Assembly (NCBI RefSeq): GCF_009708215.1
Contig: NZ_CP046175.1
Span: 2,852,001-2,916,000, forward strand
Direction of reading: 5' to 3'
DNA: 64,000 nt
Source: Occultella kanbiaonis
GTDB lineage: Bacteria; Actinomycetota; Actinomycetes; Actinomycetales; Beutenbergiaceae
Position numbers and translations under genes: made by a program. Within the stretch, counting starts at the first letter, position 1; each line of letters begins with the position of its first letter. This document shows positions 31,630 through 41,467 of the stretch, piece after piece. The notes under the pieces are model-generated. The model worked only from the letters and a program-made list of their open reading frames with translations. It had not been told where the DNA came from and ran no database searches.

Positions 31630-32433
31630 GTGTCCCCGAGTAAACGGGAACGCGAGTACGCGCGTCGTCGATACAACAAGCGTGCCGCCAAGTTGGCCAA
31701 GAACAACGCCGTCGCGCGGGAGCGGCGGATCGTCGCGACCGTGTCGGTGCTCGCCCTCCTCGTCGTCGTCGCCGGGCTGTTCTTCTGGAACAGGCAACTG
31801 GAGGCTGACCCCGCTGCCGACCCGAGCGCCGGCGACACTGCCACGGCACCCGAGAGCGAGTCCCCTGCGACCGAGCCGGGTGCGCTGCCAACCACCAACC
31901 CGCAGACCTATCAGGCCCCGCCGCCGGCCGCCGACTCCCTGGACCAGGACTGGAACATCGTCATCCACACCAACATGGGTGACATCGAGGCAACCCTGGA
32001 CGGTGCTCTCGCGCCGCAGTCCGTGGCCTCGTTCATCATGCTGGCCTCCAACGGCTTCTACGACGGCACCGCCTGTCACCGCCTGCTGCCGGACTCGTTG
32101 CTGCAGTGCGGCGACCCGACGGCGACCGGCGGAGGCGGCCCCGGCTACTCCTTCGGTCCCATCGAGAACGCACCCGCGGACGGCGTGTACCCCACCGGCA
32201 CCATCGCGATGGCCCGGCAGGGCGGCAACGCCGAGAGTCAGGGTTCCCAGTTCTTCCTGGTGTTCAATGACGTCCCGCTGCCCTCCGACGCGGCCGGTGG
32301 CTACTCGGTCTTCGGCACCATCGACAGCGGCCTGGAGATCCTGCAGGCGATCGGTGCAGCCGGAACCGCAGACGGCTCTGGGGACGGACAACCGATCGAG
32401 AACGTCATCATCGAGAGCGTGGAGGTCCTGTGA
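31630..32433 (+). CDS. Membrane-anchored cyclophilin-type peptidyl-prolyl cis-trans isomerase
   Basis: A 267-residue protein with a basic N-terminal cytosolic tail (KREREYARRRYNKRAAKLAKNN), a single membrane span (about 34-55), an acidic Pro/Thr linker, and a cyclophilin domain from about 110. Motifs include FIMLASNGFYDGTACHRLLPDSLLQCGD and SQGSQFFLVFNDVPLP. It isomerises prolyl bonds in secreted proteins. GTG 31630 has a strong GAGGAGG 6-8 bases upstream. The last 4 bases overlap the DUF349 gene start. The location next to rel and hisS is conserved. Confidence 0.92.
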   Translation: MSPSKREREYARRRYNKRAAKLAKNNAVARERRIVATVSVLALLVVVAGLFFWNRQLEADPAADPSAGDTATAPESESPATEPGALPTTNPQTYQAPPPAADSLDQDWNIVIHTNMGDIEATLDGALAPQSVASFIMLASNGFYDGTACHRLLPDSLLQCGDPTATGGGGPGYSFGPIENAPADGVYPTGTIAMARQGGNAESQGSQFFLVFNDVPLPSDAAGGYSVFGTIDSGLEILQAIGAAGTADGSGDGQPIENVIIESVEVL

Positions 32434-34769
32434 CCGAGCACCCGAACAACCCGGACCAGCCGAACGAAGACGTGGAGATCCAGTTGTCGCAGGAGCAGAC
32501 CGTGCCACCGACCGAAGCCACCGACGCCGTGGCGACCGAGGCATCGGCCGCTGAGGTAGCCGAGGTAGCCGCCACTGAGGAGGCAACAGGCATCGAGGCA
32601 CCCGCCGTTGAGGAGGCACAAAGCACCGAGGCACCGGCCGCCGACCAGGCAGTAGCCACCGAGGCACCCGCTGACGACGAGGCAACCGAAGCGCCGTCCG
32701 CCGACGAGTCGGAGGCATCGGCCACTGTGGCGCCCGAAGCCCTCGCCGAGCAGACTGCAGTCACGGACACCCAGGACGCCGCCGTGCCCGCTGAAGAGGC
32801 GACTGTGACCGCCGACGTACCTGCCGCCGACGAGGCGGTGGCACCGGCCGCCGACGTCCCTGCGAACGGGACTGACGCGGTCACCGCCGAGGAGCCGGAG
32901 GCACCCGCCGAGCCCGCCGAGACGGCTGCCGCCGAGCCCACCGCCGAGGAGCCGGAGGCACCCGCCGAGCCCGCCGAGACGGCTGCCGCCGAGCCCACCG
33001 CCGCGGAGCCCGCTGAGACGGCTGCTGGCGAGCCCACCGGCGCAACCGGGACGGTGAGCGCCGATGCGCCTGCCGCCAGCGAGCCCGAGGCGCCTGCCGA
33101 GACGCCCACAGCGGTGACGCAGGCCTCCGACGCACCCGCCACCGACGAGCCCGAGGCACACGCCGCCGAGACTGCCGCTGCACCGGCCGAGACGCCCGCC
33201 GTCGAAGCCGCTGACGCTCCGACTGCCGAGGAGTCCACGGCGACCGAGCCGGCCTCCCAGGAGGCTGTGACGCCCGCCGTCGAGCAGGCTGCTCCCGCCG
33301 TCGAGCAGACCGAGCCCGCCGTCGAGCAGACCGAGCCCGCGGGCGCGGCAGAGGCCGCCGCACCGGCCCCGAAGCCGGTGCCTCGACCGGGGCCCCGGCC
33401 CGGCCCGGTGCCGACGCCGGCCGTGCTCGCGCACAGCACCCCCGCCGTCGTGCCCCCGGTCGCGGCGCCCGCACCGGCCGACGCGAGCACCGAGGCAGGT
33501 CCCCCGCTCGACCCGATCGAGGTCGCCGCGGCGGCCGAGTACGGCCGGGTCGACGCGGACGGCACGGTGCATGTGCGCGAAGGGGACGGCGAACGCGTCG
33601 TGGGGCAGTACCCCGGCGTCTCCGAGGAGGAGGCGCTCTCGCTGTACATCCGGCGCTTCCTCGACCTACAGGCGCAGGTCCGGCTGTTCGGCACCCGCCT
33701 GTCGACGCTGACCGTCAAGGATCTGGACAGCACCCTCGCGGGCCTGACCTCGCAGTTCGAGGACCCGGCCGTGGTCGGCGACCTCGACGGTCTCCGCGCG
33801 GAGCTGGAGGACCTGCGCGAGCAGGCCGCCGAACGCCGCAAGGAGATCGCCGCCGAACGGGAGGCGGCCCGCGCGCAGGCCCTCGCCGAGCGCACGGTCA
33901 TCGTCGAGCGCGCCGAGGAGATCGCCGGGGCGGACCCGGCGCGGGTGCAGTGGCGCCAGCAGGGCGAGGAACTGCGCAAGCTCCTCGACGAGTGGAAGCA
34001 CGCACAGAAGACCGGCGTCCGGCTGGACCGCCCGTCCGAGGACGCGCTCTGGAAGCGGTTCTCGCACGCACGGTCCCAGTTCGACCGGAACCGGCGTCAG
34101 TACTTCGCCGAACTGGACAAGACGCACGGTCAGGTGAAGGCCACCAAGGAGCAGTTGATCGAGCGGGCCGAGGCACTCTCCGGCTCGACGGACTGGGGCC
34201 CCACGGCCGCGGCGTACCGCGACCTGATGGACGAGTGGAAGCGGGCCGGCCGCGCCTCCCGCAAGGAGGACGACGCCCTGTGGGCGCGCTTCCGTGCCGC
34301 CCAGGACACGTTCTTCGAGGCCCGCAACGCCCGTAACGCCGAGACGGACGCCGAGTTCGGCGAGAACCTGAAGGTGAAGCTCACGATCCTCACCGAGGCC
34401 GAGGGGATCCTGCCGGTCCGGGACCTGCGCTCCGCCAAGGCCAAGCTCCGGGACATCCAGGACCGCTGGGAAGCCGCCGGCAAGGTGCCTCGTGGCGATC
34501 TGCAGCGCGTCGAGGCACGCCTGCGGGCCGTCGAGGAAGCCATCCGGGACGCCGAGCAGCGGGAGTGGAGGACCTCCAACCCGCGGGTGCGGGCTCGCGC
34601 GGAAGGCGCCGCCGCCCAGCTCGAGGCAGCCATCGCGGGACTCGAGGAGGACCTGGAGAAGGCGAAGGCCTCAGGCGACGCCCGTCGGATCAAGGAGGCC
34701 ACCGAGGCCCTCGACGCCCGCAAGGCGTGGCTGGAGCAGGTGCTCCGCGCCGCGGACGACGCCCGCTGA
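32430..34769 (+). CDS. DUF349 domain-containing protein with a long acidic repetitive N-terminus
   Basis: A 779-residue protein. Residues about 15-355 are almost entirely Ala, Glu, Pro, Thr and Val and must be disordered. The C-terminal half is charged and helical, with repeated DUF349 segments (DPARVQWRQQGEELRKLLDEWK, WGPTAAAYRDLMDEWKRAGR and KLRDIQDRWEAAGKVPRGD). Function of DUF349 proteins is uncertain. The gene overlaps the cyclophilin by 4 bases (GTGA). It contains a 57-base direct duplication (see repeat). It converges with rel. Confidence 0.82.
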   Translation: MTEHPNNPDQPNEDVEIQLSQEQTVPPTEATDAVATEASAAEVAEVAATEEATGIEAPAVEEAQSTEAPAADQAVATEAPADDEATEAPSADESEASATVAPEALAEQTAVTDTQDAAVPAEEATVTADVPAADEAVAPAADVPANGTDAVTAEEPEAPAEPAETAAAEPTAEEPEAPAEPAETAAAEPTAAEPAETAAGEPTGATGTVSADAPAASEPEAPAETPTAVTQASDAPATDEPEAHAAETAAAPAETPAVEAADAPTAEESTATEPASQEAVTPAVEQAAPAVEQTEPAVEQTEPAGAAEAAAPAPKPVPRPGPRPGPVPTPAVLAHSTPAVVPPVAAPAPADASTEAGPPLDPIEVAAAAEYGRVDADGTVHVREGDGERVVGQYPGVSEEEALSLYIRRFLDLQAQVRLFGTRLSTLTVKDLDSTLAGLTSQFEDPAVVGDLDGLRAELEDLREQAAERRKEIAAEREAARAQALAERTVIVERAEEIAGADPARVQWRQQGEELRKLLDEWKHAQKTGVRLDRPSEDALWKRFSHARSQFDRNRRQYFAELDKTHGQVKATKEQLIERAEALSGSTDWGPTAAAYRDLMDEWKRAGRASRKEDDALWARFRAAQDTFFEARNARNAETDAEFGENLKVKLTILTEAEGILPVRDLRSAKAKLRDIQDRWEAAGKVPRGDLQRVEARLRAVEEAIRDAEQREWRTSNPRVRARAEGAAAQLEAAIAGLEEDLEKAKASGDARRIKEATEALDARKAWLEQVLRAADDAR
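32883..32996 (+). repeat. 57-base tandem duplication in the DUF349 gene
   Basis: Units 32883-32939 and 32940-32996 are identical over 57 bases, followed by a shorter degenerate copy (32997 to about 33040). The repeat is in frame and encodes a 19-residue Glu/Pro/Ala-rich unit. It looks like a recent slippage duplication in a disordered region. Confidence 0.85.
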
Positions 34770-34795
34770 CGCACCCGCACGTGTGCCGCGGCGGT

Positions 34796-37147
34796 TCACA
34801 CCGTCGCGGCGCCGTGGGACTTGTCCGAGCGGGATCCGGTGAGCCGGTACACGTCGAACACGCCATCGATGTTGCGGACCGCTCGGAGCACGTGACCGAG
34901 GTGGGACGGTTCGGCCATCTCGAACACGAACCGGGACACGGCCACCCGGTCCCTGGACGTGGCGACGTTGGCGGACAGGATGTTCACGTGGTTGTCCGAG
35001 AGCACCTTGGTCACGTCGGACAAGAGCCCGTTGCGGTCCAGGGCCTCGACCTGGATCTGCACCAGGAACACGCTCTGCGCGTTCGGGGCCCAGTCCACCT
35101 CGATCATCCGCTCCGGCTCGGCGCGTAGCCCCTCGACGTTCGAGCAGTCCGCCCGGTGCACGGACACACCCGACCCGCGTGTGATGAAGCCGACGATCGG
35201 GTCACCGGGCACCGGCGTGCAGCACCGGGCGAGCTTGGTCCACAGGTCCGTGTTCCCCATGCCCTTGACGATGACCCCGGGGTCACCGGAGCGGCTGCGG
35301 TGGGCCGGCTGGCCGGGCCGAGTGGCCTCGGCCTCGTCCTCCTCGGTGACCTCATCGCCACCGAGCGACGTGACGAGCTTCTGCACGACGTTCGACGCGG
35401 ACACGTGTCCCTCGCCCACGGCCGCATAGAGTTCGCTCACGCCGGCGTACCGCAGCTCATCGGCGAGGGTGACCAGGGTCTCGTGGTTCAGCAGCCGCTG
35501 CATCGGCAGGTTCTGCTTGCGCATCGCCTTGGCGATGAGGTTGCGCCCGGAGTCGATGGCCTCCTCGCGCCGCTCCTTCGTGAACCAGGCCCGGATCTTG
35601 TTCCTGGCCCGAGGGCTCTTCACGAAGCTCAGCCAGTCCTGGCTCGGCCCGGCACCCTCGGCACGTGAGGTGAACACCTCGACGGTGTCACCGTTCTCGA
35701 GAGTCGACTCGAGGTTCACCAGCCGGCCGTTCACCCGCGCCCCGACGGTGCGGTGGCCGACCTCGGTGTGCACGGCGTAGGCGAAGTCCACGGGCGTGGA
35801 TCCGGCGGGCAGCGCAAGGACGTCGCCCTTCGGGGTGAAGACGTACACCTCCGCGCCGGACATCTCGAACCGCAACGAGTCGAGGAACTCCCCCGGGTCC
35901 GAGGTCTCCCGCTGCCAGTCCAGGAGCTGGCGCAGCCACGGCATCGCATCGGCGTCCGAATCGGTCCTGCCCTGCTTGCCGGTCTGCTTCGCGGTCTCCT
36001 TGTACTTCCAGTGGGCGGCCACGCCGTACTCGGCCCGCCGGTGCATGTCCATGCTGCGGATCTGGATCTCGACCGGCTTGCCGGTCGGCCCGATCACCGT
36101 GGTGTGCAGCGACTGGTACATGTTGAACTTCGGCATCGCGATGTAGTCCTTGAAACGCCCGGCCACCGGGTTCCAGCGCGCATGGAGCGCACCGAGGGCG
36201 GCGTAGCAGTCCCGGACCGAGTCCACCAGGACCCGGACACCGACGAGGTCGTAGATGTCCGCGAAGTCGCGGCCGCGCACGATCATCTTCTGGTAGATCG
36301 AGTAGTAGTGCTTGGGCCGGCCGGTGACGGTGGCCTTGATCTTCGCGGCCTTCAGGTCCGCCGTGACCTGCTCCCGGACGATCGCCAGGAATTCCTCCCG
36401 GGCCGGTGCCCGCTCGGCCACGAGATGGACGATCTCCTCGTACACCTTCGGGTACAGGGTGGCGAAGGACAGGTCCTCGAGCTCCCACTTGATGGTGTTC
36501 ATGCCCAGCCGGTGGGCCAGCGGGGCGTAGATCTCGAGCGTCTCGCGGGCCTTGCGGGACGCCGAGTTCGCCGACACGTACTTCCAGGTGCGCGCATTGT
36601 GCAGCCGGTCGGCGAGCTTGATCACCAGCACCCGGATGTCGCGGGCCATCGCGATCACCATCTTGCGGACGGTCTCGGCCTGCGCGGCCTCACCGTAGGT
36701 GACCTTGTCGAGCTTCGTGACGCCGTCGACGAGGAGGGCGATCTCGTCGCCGAAGTCGGCGCGGAGCGCATCGAGGCTGTAGCTGGTGTCCTCGACGGTG
36801 TCGTGCAGCAGTGCCGCCGCCAGCGTCGGAGGGGTCATGCCGAGTTCGGCAAGGATCGTGGCGACGGCGACCGGGTGCGTGATGTAGGGATCGCCGCTCT
36901 TGCGGGACTGCCCCTTGTGCGCCCGCTCGGCGACCCGGTAGGCGCGTTCGAGCAGCGCCGTGTCCGCCTTCGGGTGGTTGCTGCGCACCACCTGGATGAG
37001 GGGTTCGATCGCCGGTGCGGTGGAGTGCCCGCGCGATCCCAGGCGGACCAGGCGCGATCGCATCCGGGATCCGGGCACGACCGGATCGCCACCCTGATCC
37101 CGGCTACCGGGGTCGGGTGTGGTCCCGACGGCGACGTCCTCGCTCAT
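34796..37147 (-). CDS. rel: Bifunctional (p)ppGpp synthetase/hydrolase Rel
   Basis: Stringent-response enzyme of 783 residues that makes and degrades (p)ppGpp. The HD hydrolase domain has [20 protein letters not shown] and [10 protein letters not shown], the synthetase has the [24 protein letters not shown] and [17 protein letters not shown] segments, and the TGS ([24 protein letters not shown]), zinc-finger-like and ACT domains follow. Being the single long Rel, it is expected to have both activities. A -10-like TAGCAT (37154-37159) ends 6 bases before the ATG, so the mRNA is probably leaderless. It follows apt. Confidence 0.97.
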   Translation of the reverse strand: MSEDVAVGTTPDPGSRDQGGDPVVPGSRMRSRLVRLGSRGHSTAPAIEPLIQVVRSNHPKADTALLERAYRVAERAHKGQSRKSGDPYITHPVAVATILAELGMTPPTLAAALLHDTVEDTSYSLDALRADFGDEIALLVDGVTKLDKVTYGEAAQAETVRKMVIAMARDIRVLVIKLADRLHNARTWKYVSANSASRKARETLEIYAPLAHRLGMNTIKWELEDLSFATLYPKVYEEIVHLVAERAPAREEFLAIVREQVTADLKAAKIKATVTGRPKHYYSIYQKMIVRGRDFADIYDLVGVRVLVDSVRDCYAALGALHARWNPVAGRFKDYIAMPKFNMYQSLHTTVIGPTGKPVEIQIRSMDMHRRAEYGVAAHWKYKETAKQTGKQGRTDSDADAMPWLRQLLDWQRETSDPGEFLDSLRFEMSGAEVYVFTPKGDVLALPAGSTPVDFAYAVHTEVGHRTVGARVNGRLVNLESTLENGDTVEVFTSRAEGAGPSQDWLSFVKSPRARNKIRAWFTKERREEAIDSGRNLIAKAMRKQNLPMQRLLNHETLVTLADELRYAGVSELYAAVGEGHVSASNVVQKLVTSLGGDEVTEEDEAEATRPGQPAHRSRSGDPGVIVKGMGNTDLWTKLARCCTPVPGDPIVGFITRGSGVSVHRADCSNVEGLRAEPERMIEVDWAPNAQSVFLVQIQVEALDRNGLLSDVTKVLSDNHVNILSANVATSRDRVAVSRFVFEMAEPSHLGHVLRAVRNIDGVFDVYRLTGSRSDKSHGAATV

Positions 37148-37153
37148 CCAGCC

Positions 37154-37159
37154 ATGCTA
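37154..37159 (-). promoter_or_regulatory. Candidate -10 box of rel (leaderless)
   Basis: TAGCAT on the minus strand ends 6 bases before ATG 37147. It lies just after the apt stop codon, so rel may have its own promoter in addition to read-through from apt. Confidence 0.5.
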
Positions 37160-37172
37160 CGACCTGCGCGGC

Positions 37173-37715
37173 TCAGTAGCTGACCAGGGCATGCATCGGG
37201 CGGTCGGGCAGGCGGTCCCGACCGCCCAGTTCCAGGAGCTCGATCAGGAACCCGATGCCGGTCACCTTCGTGCCCGCCTCCTCCAGCAGCCGGCACGCGG
37301 CCGCTGCGGTACCGCCGGTGGCGAGCACGTCATCGATCAGCACCACCCGCGCACCCGGCGTGAGCCCGGCCGGGGAGACCTCGATCTCCGCGCTGCCGTA
37401 CTCGAGGTCGTACGCGGTGCGCAACGTGGGCGGGGGCAGCTTGCCGACCTTGCGGACCGCGACGACACCGACGCCGAGCACGGCGGCGAGCGGCGCCGCG
37501 AGCAGGAACCCGCGGGCCTCGATACCGGCCACCACGTCCACCTCGCCGCCGAACACGTCGGCGAGGTGACCGACCACCGCCGAGAAGGCGGTGCCGTCGG
37601 CCAGCAGCGGGGTGATGTCCCGGAACAGCACCCCGGGCTCCGGGAAGTCGGGCACGTCGCGGACCTTCTCCGTGATCAGGCCGTGCAGCCCCGCGGAGAT
37701 CATCCGTGGCGTCAT
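37173..37715 (-). CDS. apt: Adenine phosphoribosyltransferase
   Basis: Salvages adenine to AMP with PRPP. The 180 residues contain the PRPP-binding VLIDDVLATGGTAAAACRLL and the purine-loop region GIEARGFLLAAPLA, with FPEPGVLFRDITPLL near the N-terminus. ATG 37715 overlaps the secF stop by 4 bases. secDF-apt-rel is a conserved actinobacterial order. Confidence 0.95.
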   Translation of the reverse strand: MTPRMISAGLHGLITEKVRDVPDFPEPGVLFRDITPLLADGTAFSAVVGHLADVFGGEVDVVAGIEARGFLLAAPLAAVLGVGVVAVRKVGKLPPPTLRTAYDLEYGSAEIEVSPAGLTPGARVVLIDDVLATGGTAAAACRLLEEAGTKVTGIGFLIELLELGGRDRLPDRPMHALVSY

Positions 37716-38815
37716 CGCTTGGTCTTGCGCCGTGGCTGCGCACCCTGGCCGAGGTGCCGCCCGGCCACCAGGCCGCCGGCCCGCGCCTCCGCGAGCACCT
37801 CGTCGGCCGTGAGACCGTCATCCTCGGCCTCGGCAACGCGACGTTCCCGCAGCTCGAGGACCTTCGCCGTGTGCGCGGCGATCTTCGGGTCACGCTGCCG
37901 CAGCACCACCTCCATCGGGGTGGCGATGAAGATCGAGGACAGCGTGGACAGGAGCATGCCGATGAACAGGGCGAGCGCGATGTCGCGCAGGGTGCCGGCA
38001 CCGAGCAGGAAGGCGCCGACGAACAGGATCGACGCGACCGGCAGCAACCCGACCACCGAGGTGTTGATGGACCGCACCAGGGTCTGGTTGACGGCCAGGT
38101 TCGCCGCCTCGGCGTAGGTGTAGCGGGTCTGATCCAGGACACCCTCGGTGTTCTCCCGGACCTTGTCGAACACCACCACGGTGTCGTAGAGCGAGTAGCC
38201 GAGAATCGTCAGGAACCCGATCACGCTCGCCGGGGTGACCTCGAACCCGACCCCGGAGTACAGCCCGATCGTCACGATGAGGTCGTGCAGCAGCGCGATG
38301 AGTGCGGCGATGGCCATGGACCATCGGCGGAAGTACAGGGCCATCACCAGGGTGACCAGGACCAGGAAGATGACCAGCCCCTGGACCGCCTTCGAGGTCA
38401 CGTCCGCGCCCCAGGACGGTCCGACGAACGAGGACGTCACGTCGCTCGTGGGGACGCCGTACGCCTCCGCCAGGAGGTCGGCGAGCTCGTCGGTCTCGGC
38501 ATCGGTCAGTTCCTCGGTCTGCACCCGGATCGCCGACGAACCGACCGTGGAGACCCGCGCCACCTGCTCGCTGTTGACCTCGGCGAGTGCGTCGTGGGCT
38601 AGCTGCGGGTCCGGGTCGGAGATCCCGGAGACGGTGAACTCCGAGCCGCCGCGGAACTCGATCCCGGGGTTGATCCCACGGATGCCGACGAGCAGCCCGG
38701 ACAGGATGATCAGGCCGATCCCGATCGCGAACCAGCGTCGACGGTTGCCGACGATGTCGAACGAGCGCTTGCCGGAGTATAGCTCGTTACCGAACTTGGC
38801 GAAGTTCATCATCAC
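37712..38815 (-). CDS. secF: Protein translocase subunit SecF
   Basis: Inner-membrane partner of SecD that pulls preproteins out of SecYEG using the proton gradient. The 367 residues have six predicted spans. The hallmarks are IEFRGGSEF near the N-terminus, the first periplasmic domain (about 50-130), TIGLYSGVGFEVTPASVIGFLTILGYSLYDTVVVFDKVREN with the conserved D-T-V-V-V-F-D, and ALVRSINTSVV-type segment RSINTSVVGLLPV. The start is GTG 38815 or one of two following ATG codons. It overlaps secD by 4 bases. Confidence 0.95.
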   Translation of the reverse strand: MMMNFAKFGNELYSGKRSFDIVGNRRRWFAIGIGLIILSGLLVGIRGINPGIEFRGGSEFTVSGISDPDPQLAHDALAEVNSEQVARVSTVGSSAIRVQTEELTDAETDELADLLAEAYGVPTSDVTSSFVGPSWGADVTSKAVQGLVIFLVLVTLVMALYFRRWSMAIAALIALLHDLIVTIGLYSGVGFEVTPASVIGFLTILGYSLYDTVVVFDKVRENTEGVLDQTRYTYAEAANLAVNQTLVRSINTSVVGLLPVASILFVGAFLLGAGTLRDIALALFIGMLLSTLSSIFIATPMEVVLRQRDPKIAAHTAKVLELRERRVAEAEDDGLTADEVLAEARAGGLVAGRHLGQGAQPRRKTKR

Positions 38816-40863
38816 TTCTCACCGTCCTTGGCCGAGGTGGAGGTGACGCTCTCGGAATCGCCGCCGGGATCGTCCGGCGAGTCCTCCGCGGGTTCGGGCG
38901 ATGCCGCAGAGGCCGCGGACTCGGCGTCGCGGCGCTTTCGCTCGGCGATCGTGAGCCGCTCCTCGGGGCTGCGGAACCGGCCCCGGCCCTTGTACGCGGA
39001 GACGGTGGCGCCGAGGTGCTCCGGGTCGAGACCGGAGAGCCGGTGCCCCTCGCCGAAGAACTTCGTGCGGGTCAGCAGCTGCACCATCGGGTGCGTGAAC
39101 AGCACGACCACCACGAGGTCGATGATCGTGGTCAGGCCGAGGGTGAACGCGAACCCGCGGACCCCGCCGACGGCCAGGAAGTACAGCACCACGGCAGCGA
39201 GTAGGTTCACGGCGTCGGACGCCAGGATGGTCCGTCGGGCCCGCTTCCAGCCCTCCTCGACCGCAGCGTCGAGACGCCGGCCCTCGCGGACCTCGTCACG
39301 GATACGTTCGAAGTACACGATGAACGAGTCGGCTGTGATGCCGATGGCCACGATCAGACCGGCCACACCGGGCAGGGACAGCCGGTACCCCTGGACCCAG
39401 GACAGCAGTGCGATCACCCCGTACACCAGGGAACCGGCGACGACGAGGCTGGCCACCGTGACGATGGCCAGCCCACGGTACTGGAACAGCGAGTAGATGA
39501 CCACCAGGATCAGCCCGATAAGACCGGCGAGCAGCCCGCGTTCGAGCTGCTCGGTGCCGAGCGTCGCGGAGATCTGCTCCTCGCTCTGCACCTCGAACGT
39601 GATCGGCAGGGCACCGAAGTTGAGCTGGTTCGCCAGTGCGGTGGCCTCCTCCCGGGTGAACGGGTTGGCCGAGCTGCCGCTGATCTGGGCCTCGCCGCTC
39701 GGGATCTGCTCGGTCACGCTCGGCGCCGAGATCACCAGACCGTCCAGCACCATCGCGAACCGGTTGGTCCCGTTCGCCTGCAGCTCCGGCGAGGCGAGGC
39801 GCTCGGTGACCTCGGCGAACGTCTCGCCGCCAGCGCTGGTGAACTCGATGTTGACGACGTAGTCGTTGGTCACGGTGCCGGACTCGGTGACCTGCAGGCC
39901 CGAGCTGGCGGAGGAGATCTCGGTGCCGGCGATCTCCATCGGGCCGAGGATGTACTTGGCGGTGCCGTCGTCCGCGCAGGAGACGAGCGGCGCGTCGGGG
40001 TCGTCGCCGCCACCGCCGACCAGGTTCGCCGGGTCGGTGCAGTCGAGCATGTAGAAGTCGTAGGTGACCTGCTCGGTGATCCACGCCTGGTCGCTCGCAC
40101 TGGTCGGCTCGGTGGCGGGCTCGTTCGAGAGCACCCCGTCACCGTTGGCGTCGGAGGCCGCCATGGCCGCGGCCTCGATCTCCTCCGGCGTGTAGGTGGT
40201 GGCCGTTGGCTCCTCGGTGGGTTCCTCGGTCGGTTCCTCCGTGGCGTCCTCTACGGGCTGCTCGGTCGTGGGATCGTCGCTCGGCGGTGTGGTCTCGGCG
40301 CCGACCGTCCCGCGGACGACGCCGTCCGCGGCGGGCTCGGTCGTCTCCTCGGTGGCGGGGTCCGTGGCCGGGTCGGTCGCGGTGGGATCGGCCGACGGGT
40401 CGACCGCCGTCGGATCCGCGGCCGGGTCGGCTCCAGCCTCGAGCTGGGCGGGGTCGATCTGCCCCGGGCCCGCCTCGACCAGCAGTGGCCGGAAGCGCAT
40501 CTGGGCGCTGCGACGGACCAGGTCGAGGGTCTCCTCGGACGGGGTGCCGGGCAGCGCGACGACGATGTTCTGGCCGCCCTGGCTGGTGATCTCCGCCTCG
40601 GCCACCCCGGAGGCGTCGACGCGTTGCCGGATGATGCGGATGGCCTCGTTGACCTGGTCGGCGGTGATGGGGTCGCCGTCCTCCGTCTTCGGCGTGAGGA
40701 TCAGCTGCGTCCCGCCCTCGAGGTCGAGCGCGAGGTTCGGCGTCCACGTCGCGTCGGACCACTTCGTGCCGGCGGCGACCGAGCCGAACACGATCGCGAT
40801 CAGCACTGCCAGGAACGTCAGCGTGCGCAGCGGACGAACGGCAGGCTTCTTAGGTGTTGCCAA
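38812..40863 (-). CDS. secD: Protein translocase subunit SecD with a large acidic insert
   Basis: Inner-membrane subunit with a large periplasmic domain. The 683 residues include LDLEGGTQLIL and RVDASGVAEAEIT near the N-terminus, and six C-terminal spans with the IGITADSFIVYFERIRDEVREGR motif. Between about residues 140 and 255 lies an insert dominated by Asp, Glu, Pro and Thr, containing DANGDGVLSNE (238-248), an EF-hand-like loop. Standard SecD has no such insert. A 62-base gap separates it from yajC. See findings. Confidence 0.93.
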   Translation of the reverse strand: MATPKKPAVRPLRTLTFLAVLIAIVFGSVAAGTKWSDATWTPNLALDLEGGTQLILTPKTEDGDPITADQVNEAIRIIRQRVDASGVAEAEITSQGGQNIVVALPGTPSEETLDLVRRSAQMRFRPLLVEAGPGQIDPAQLEAGADPAADPTAVDPSADPTATDPATDPATEETTEPAADGVVRGTVGAETTPPSDDPTTEQPVEDATEEPTEEPTEEPTATTYTPEEIEAAAMAASDANGDGVLSNEPATEPTSASDQAWITEQVTYDFYMLDCTDPANLVGGGGDDPDAPLVSCADDGTAKYILGPMEIAGTEISSASSGLQVTESGTVTNDYVVNIEFTSAGGETFAEVTERLASPELQANGTNRFAMVLDGLVISAPSVTEQIPSGEAQISGSSANPFTREEATALANQLNFGALPITFEVQSEEQISATLGTEQLERGLLAGLIGLILVVIYSLFQYRGLAIVTVASLVVAGSLVYGVIALLSWVQGYRLSLPGVAGLIVAIGITADSFIVYFERIRDEVREGRRLDAAVEEGWKRARRTILASDAVNLLAAVVLYFLAVGGVRGFAFTLGLTTIIDLVVVVLFTHPMVQLLTRTKFFGEGHRLSGLDPEHLGATVSAYKGRGRFRSPEERLTIAERKRRDAESAASAASPEPAEDSPDDPGGDSESVTSTSAKDGEK

Positions 40864-40925
40864 CGAGGTCTTCTTCCGTGTGGGCGCGCGTCAGCGCCAC
40901 AAGATGGGCGGAACGTGGACGAGCG

Positions 40926-41360
40926 TTACGGCTTCTCGCCGTCCCGGTAGGGCTTCTTCAGGTCGTCGTCGGAGAGGAAACCGGTCGGCCGGTCCCCGGA
41001 CGCCGTGGCCGACGGCGTCCCTTCCGACTGCTCGGGCGCGGCGGTCTCACCGTCGGTGTCGTCGGTGTCGTCGTCTTCGAACTCCTCGTCGGCCTCCGTC
41101 GGCTCGACGAGCTTCGCGATGGCCGCGCGTACGAACCGCAACTCGGTGCCGGGAGTGGTAGCGATCGTGATCAGGTCGCCCTCGACGTGCGTGACGGTGC
41201 CCACCAGACCACCGATGGTCTGGACCTCCTGCCCCGGCACGAGCGAGTCCCGGAACGAGAGCTTCTGCTGCTGCTGCTTCTTCGCGCGGCTGTTCATCCA
41301 GAACAGGCCGACGATCGCAACGCCGAGCACAATGAGCAGGATCGGGCTCTGACCATCCAT
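40926..41360 (-). CDS. yajC: Preprotein translocase accessory subunit YajC
   Basis: Single-span membrane protein of the SecDF-YajC complex, 144 residues. The span is ILLIVLGVAIVGLFWMN (about 6-22), followed by KKQQQQKLSFRDSLVPGQEVQTIGGLVGTV, the YajC core. The C-terminal ~55 residues are a long acidic Asp/Thr-rich tail, not typical of YajC and of unknown role. The ATG has GGAG at about 9 bases. It heads the yajC-secD-secF-apt set. Confidence 0.93.
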   Translation of the reverse strand: MDGQSPILLIVLGVAIVGLFWMNSRAKKQQQQKLSFRDSLVPGQEVQTIGGLVGTVTHVEGDLITIATTPGTELRFVRAAIAKLVEPTEADEEFEDDDTDDTDGETAAPEQSEGTPSATASGDRPTGFLSDDDLKKPYRDGEKP

Positions 41361-41394
41361 GAGGAATTACTCCAAGATTGAGGGGGTTCGCCCG

Positions 41395-41423
41395 ATTCTA
41401 GGCGACAAGACTGAAGGCACCAA
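41395..41423 (-). promoter_or_regulatory. Promoter of the yajC-secDF operon
   Basis: On the minus strand TTGGTG (-35, 41418-41423) and TAGAAT (-10, 41395-41400) are exactly 17 bases apart. This implies a leader of about 27 bases to ATG 41360. The rest of the gap to ruvB shows nothing. Confidence 0.7.
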
Positions 41424-41467
41424 CCATCCTTCGCCAACAATCCAGCGACCACACCGCATGGGCGCGG

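Noticed and set aside
32520-33350. CRISPR-like repeats in the Ala/Glu-rich part of the DUF349 gene
   Set aside because: The repeats are in frame, directly adjacent without spacers and coding, so they are a tandem duplication in a disordered region.
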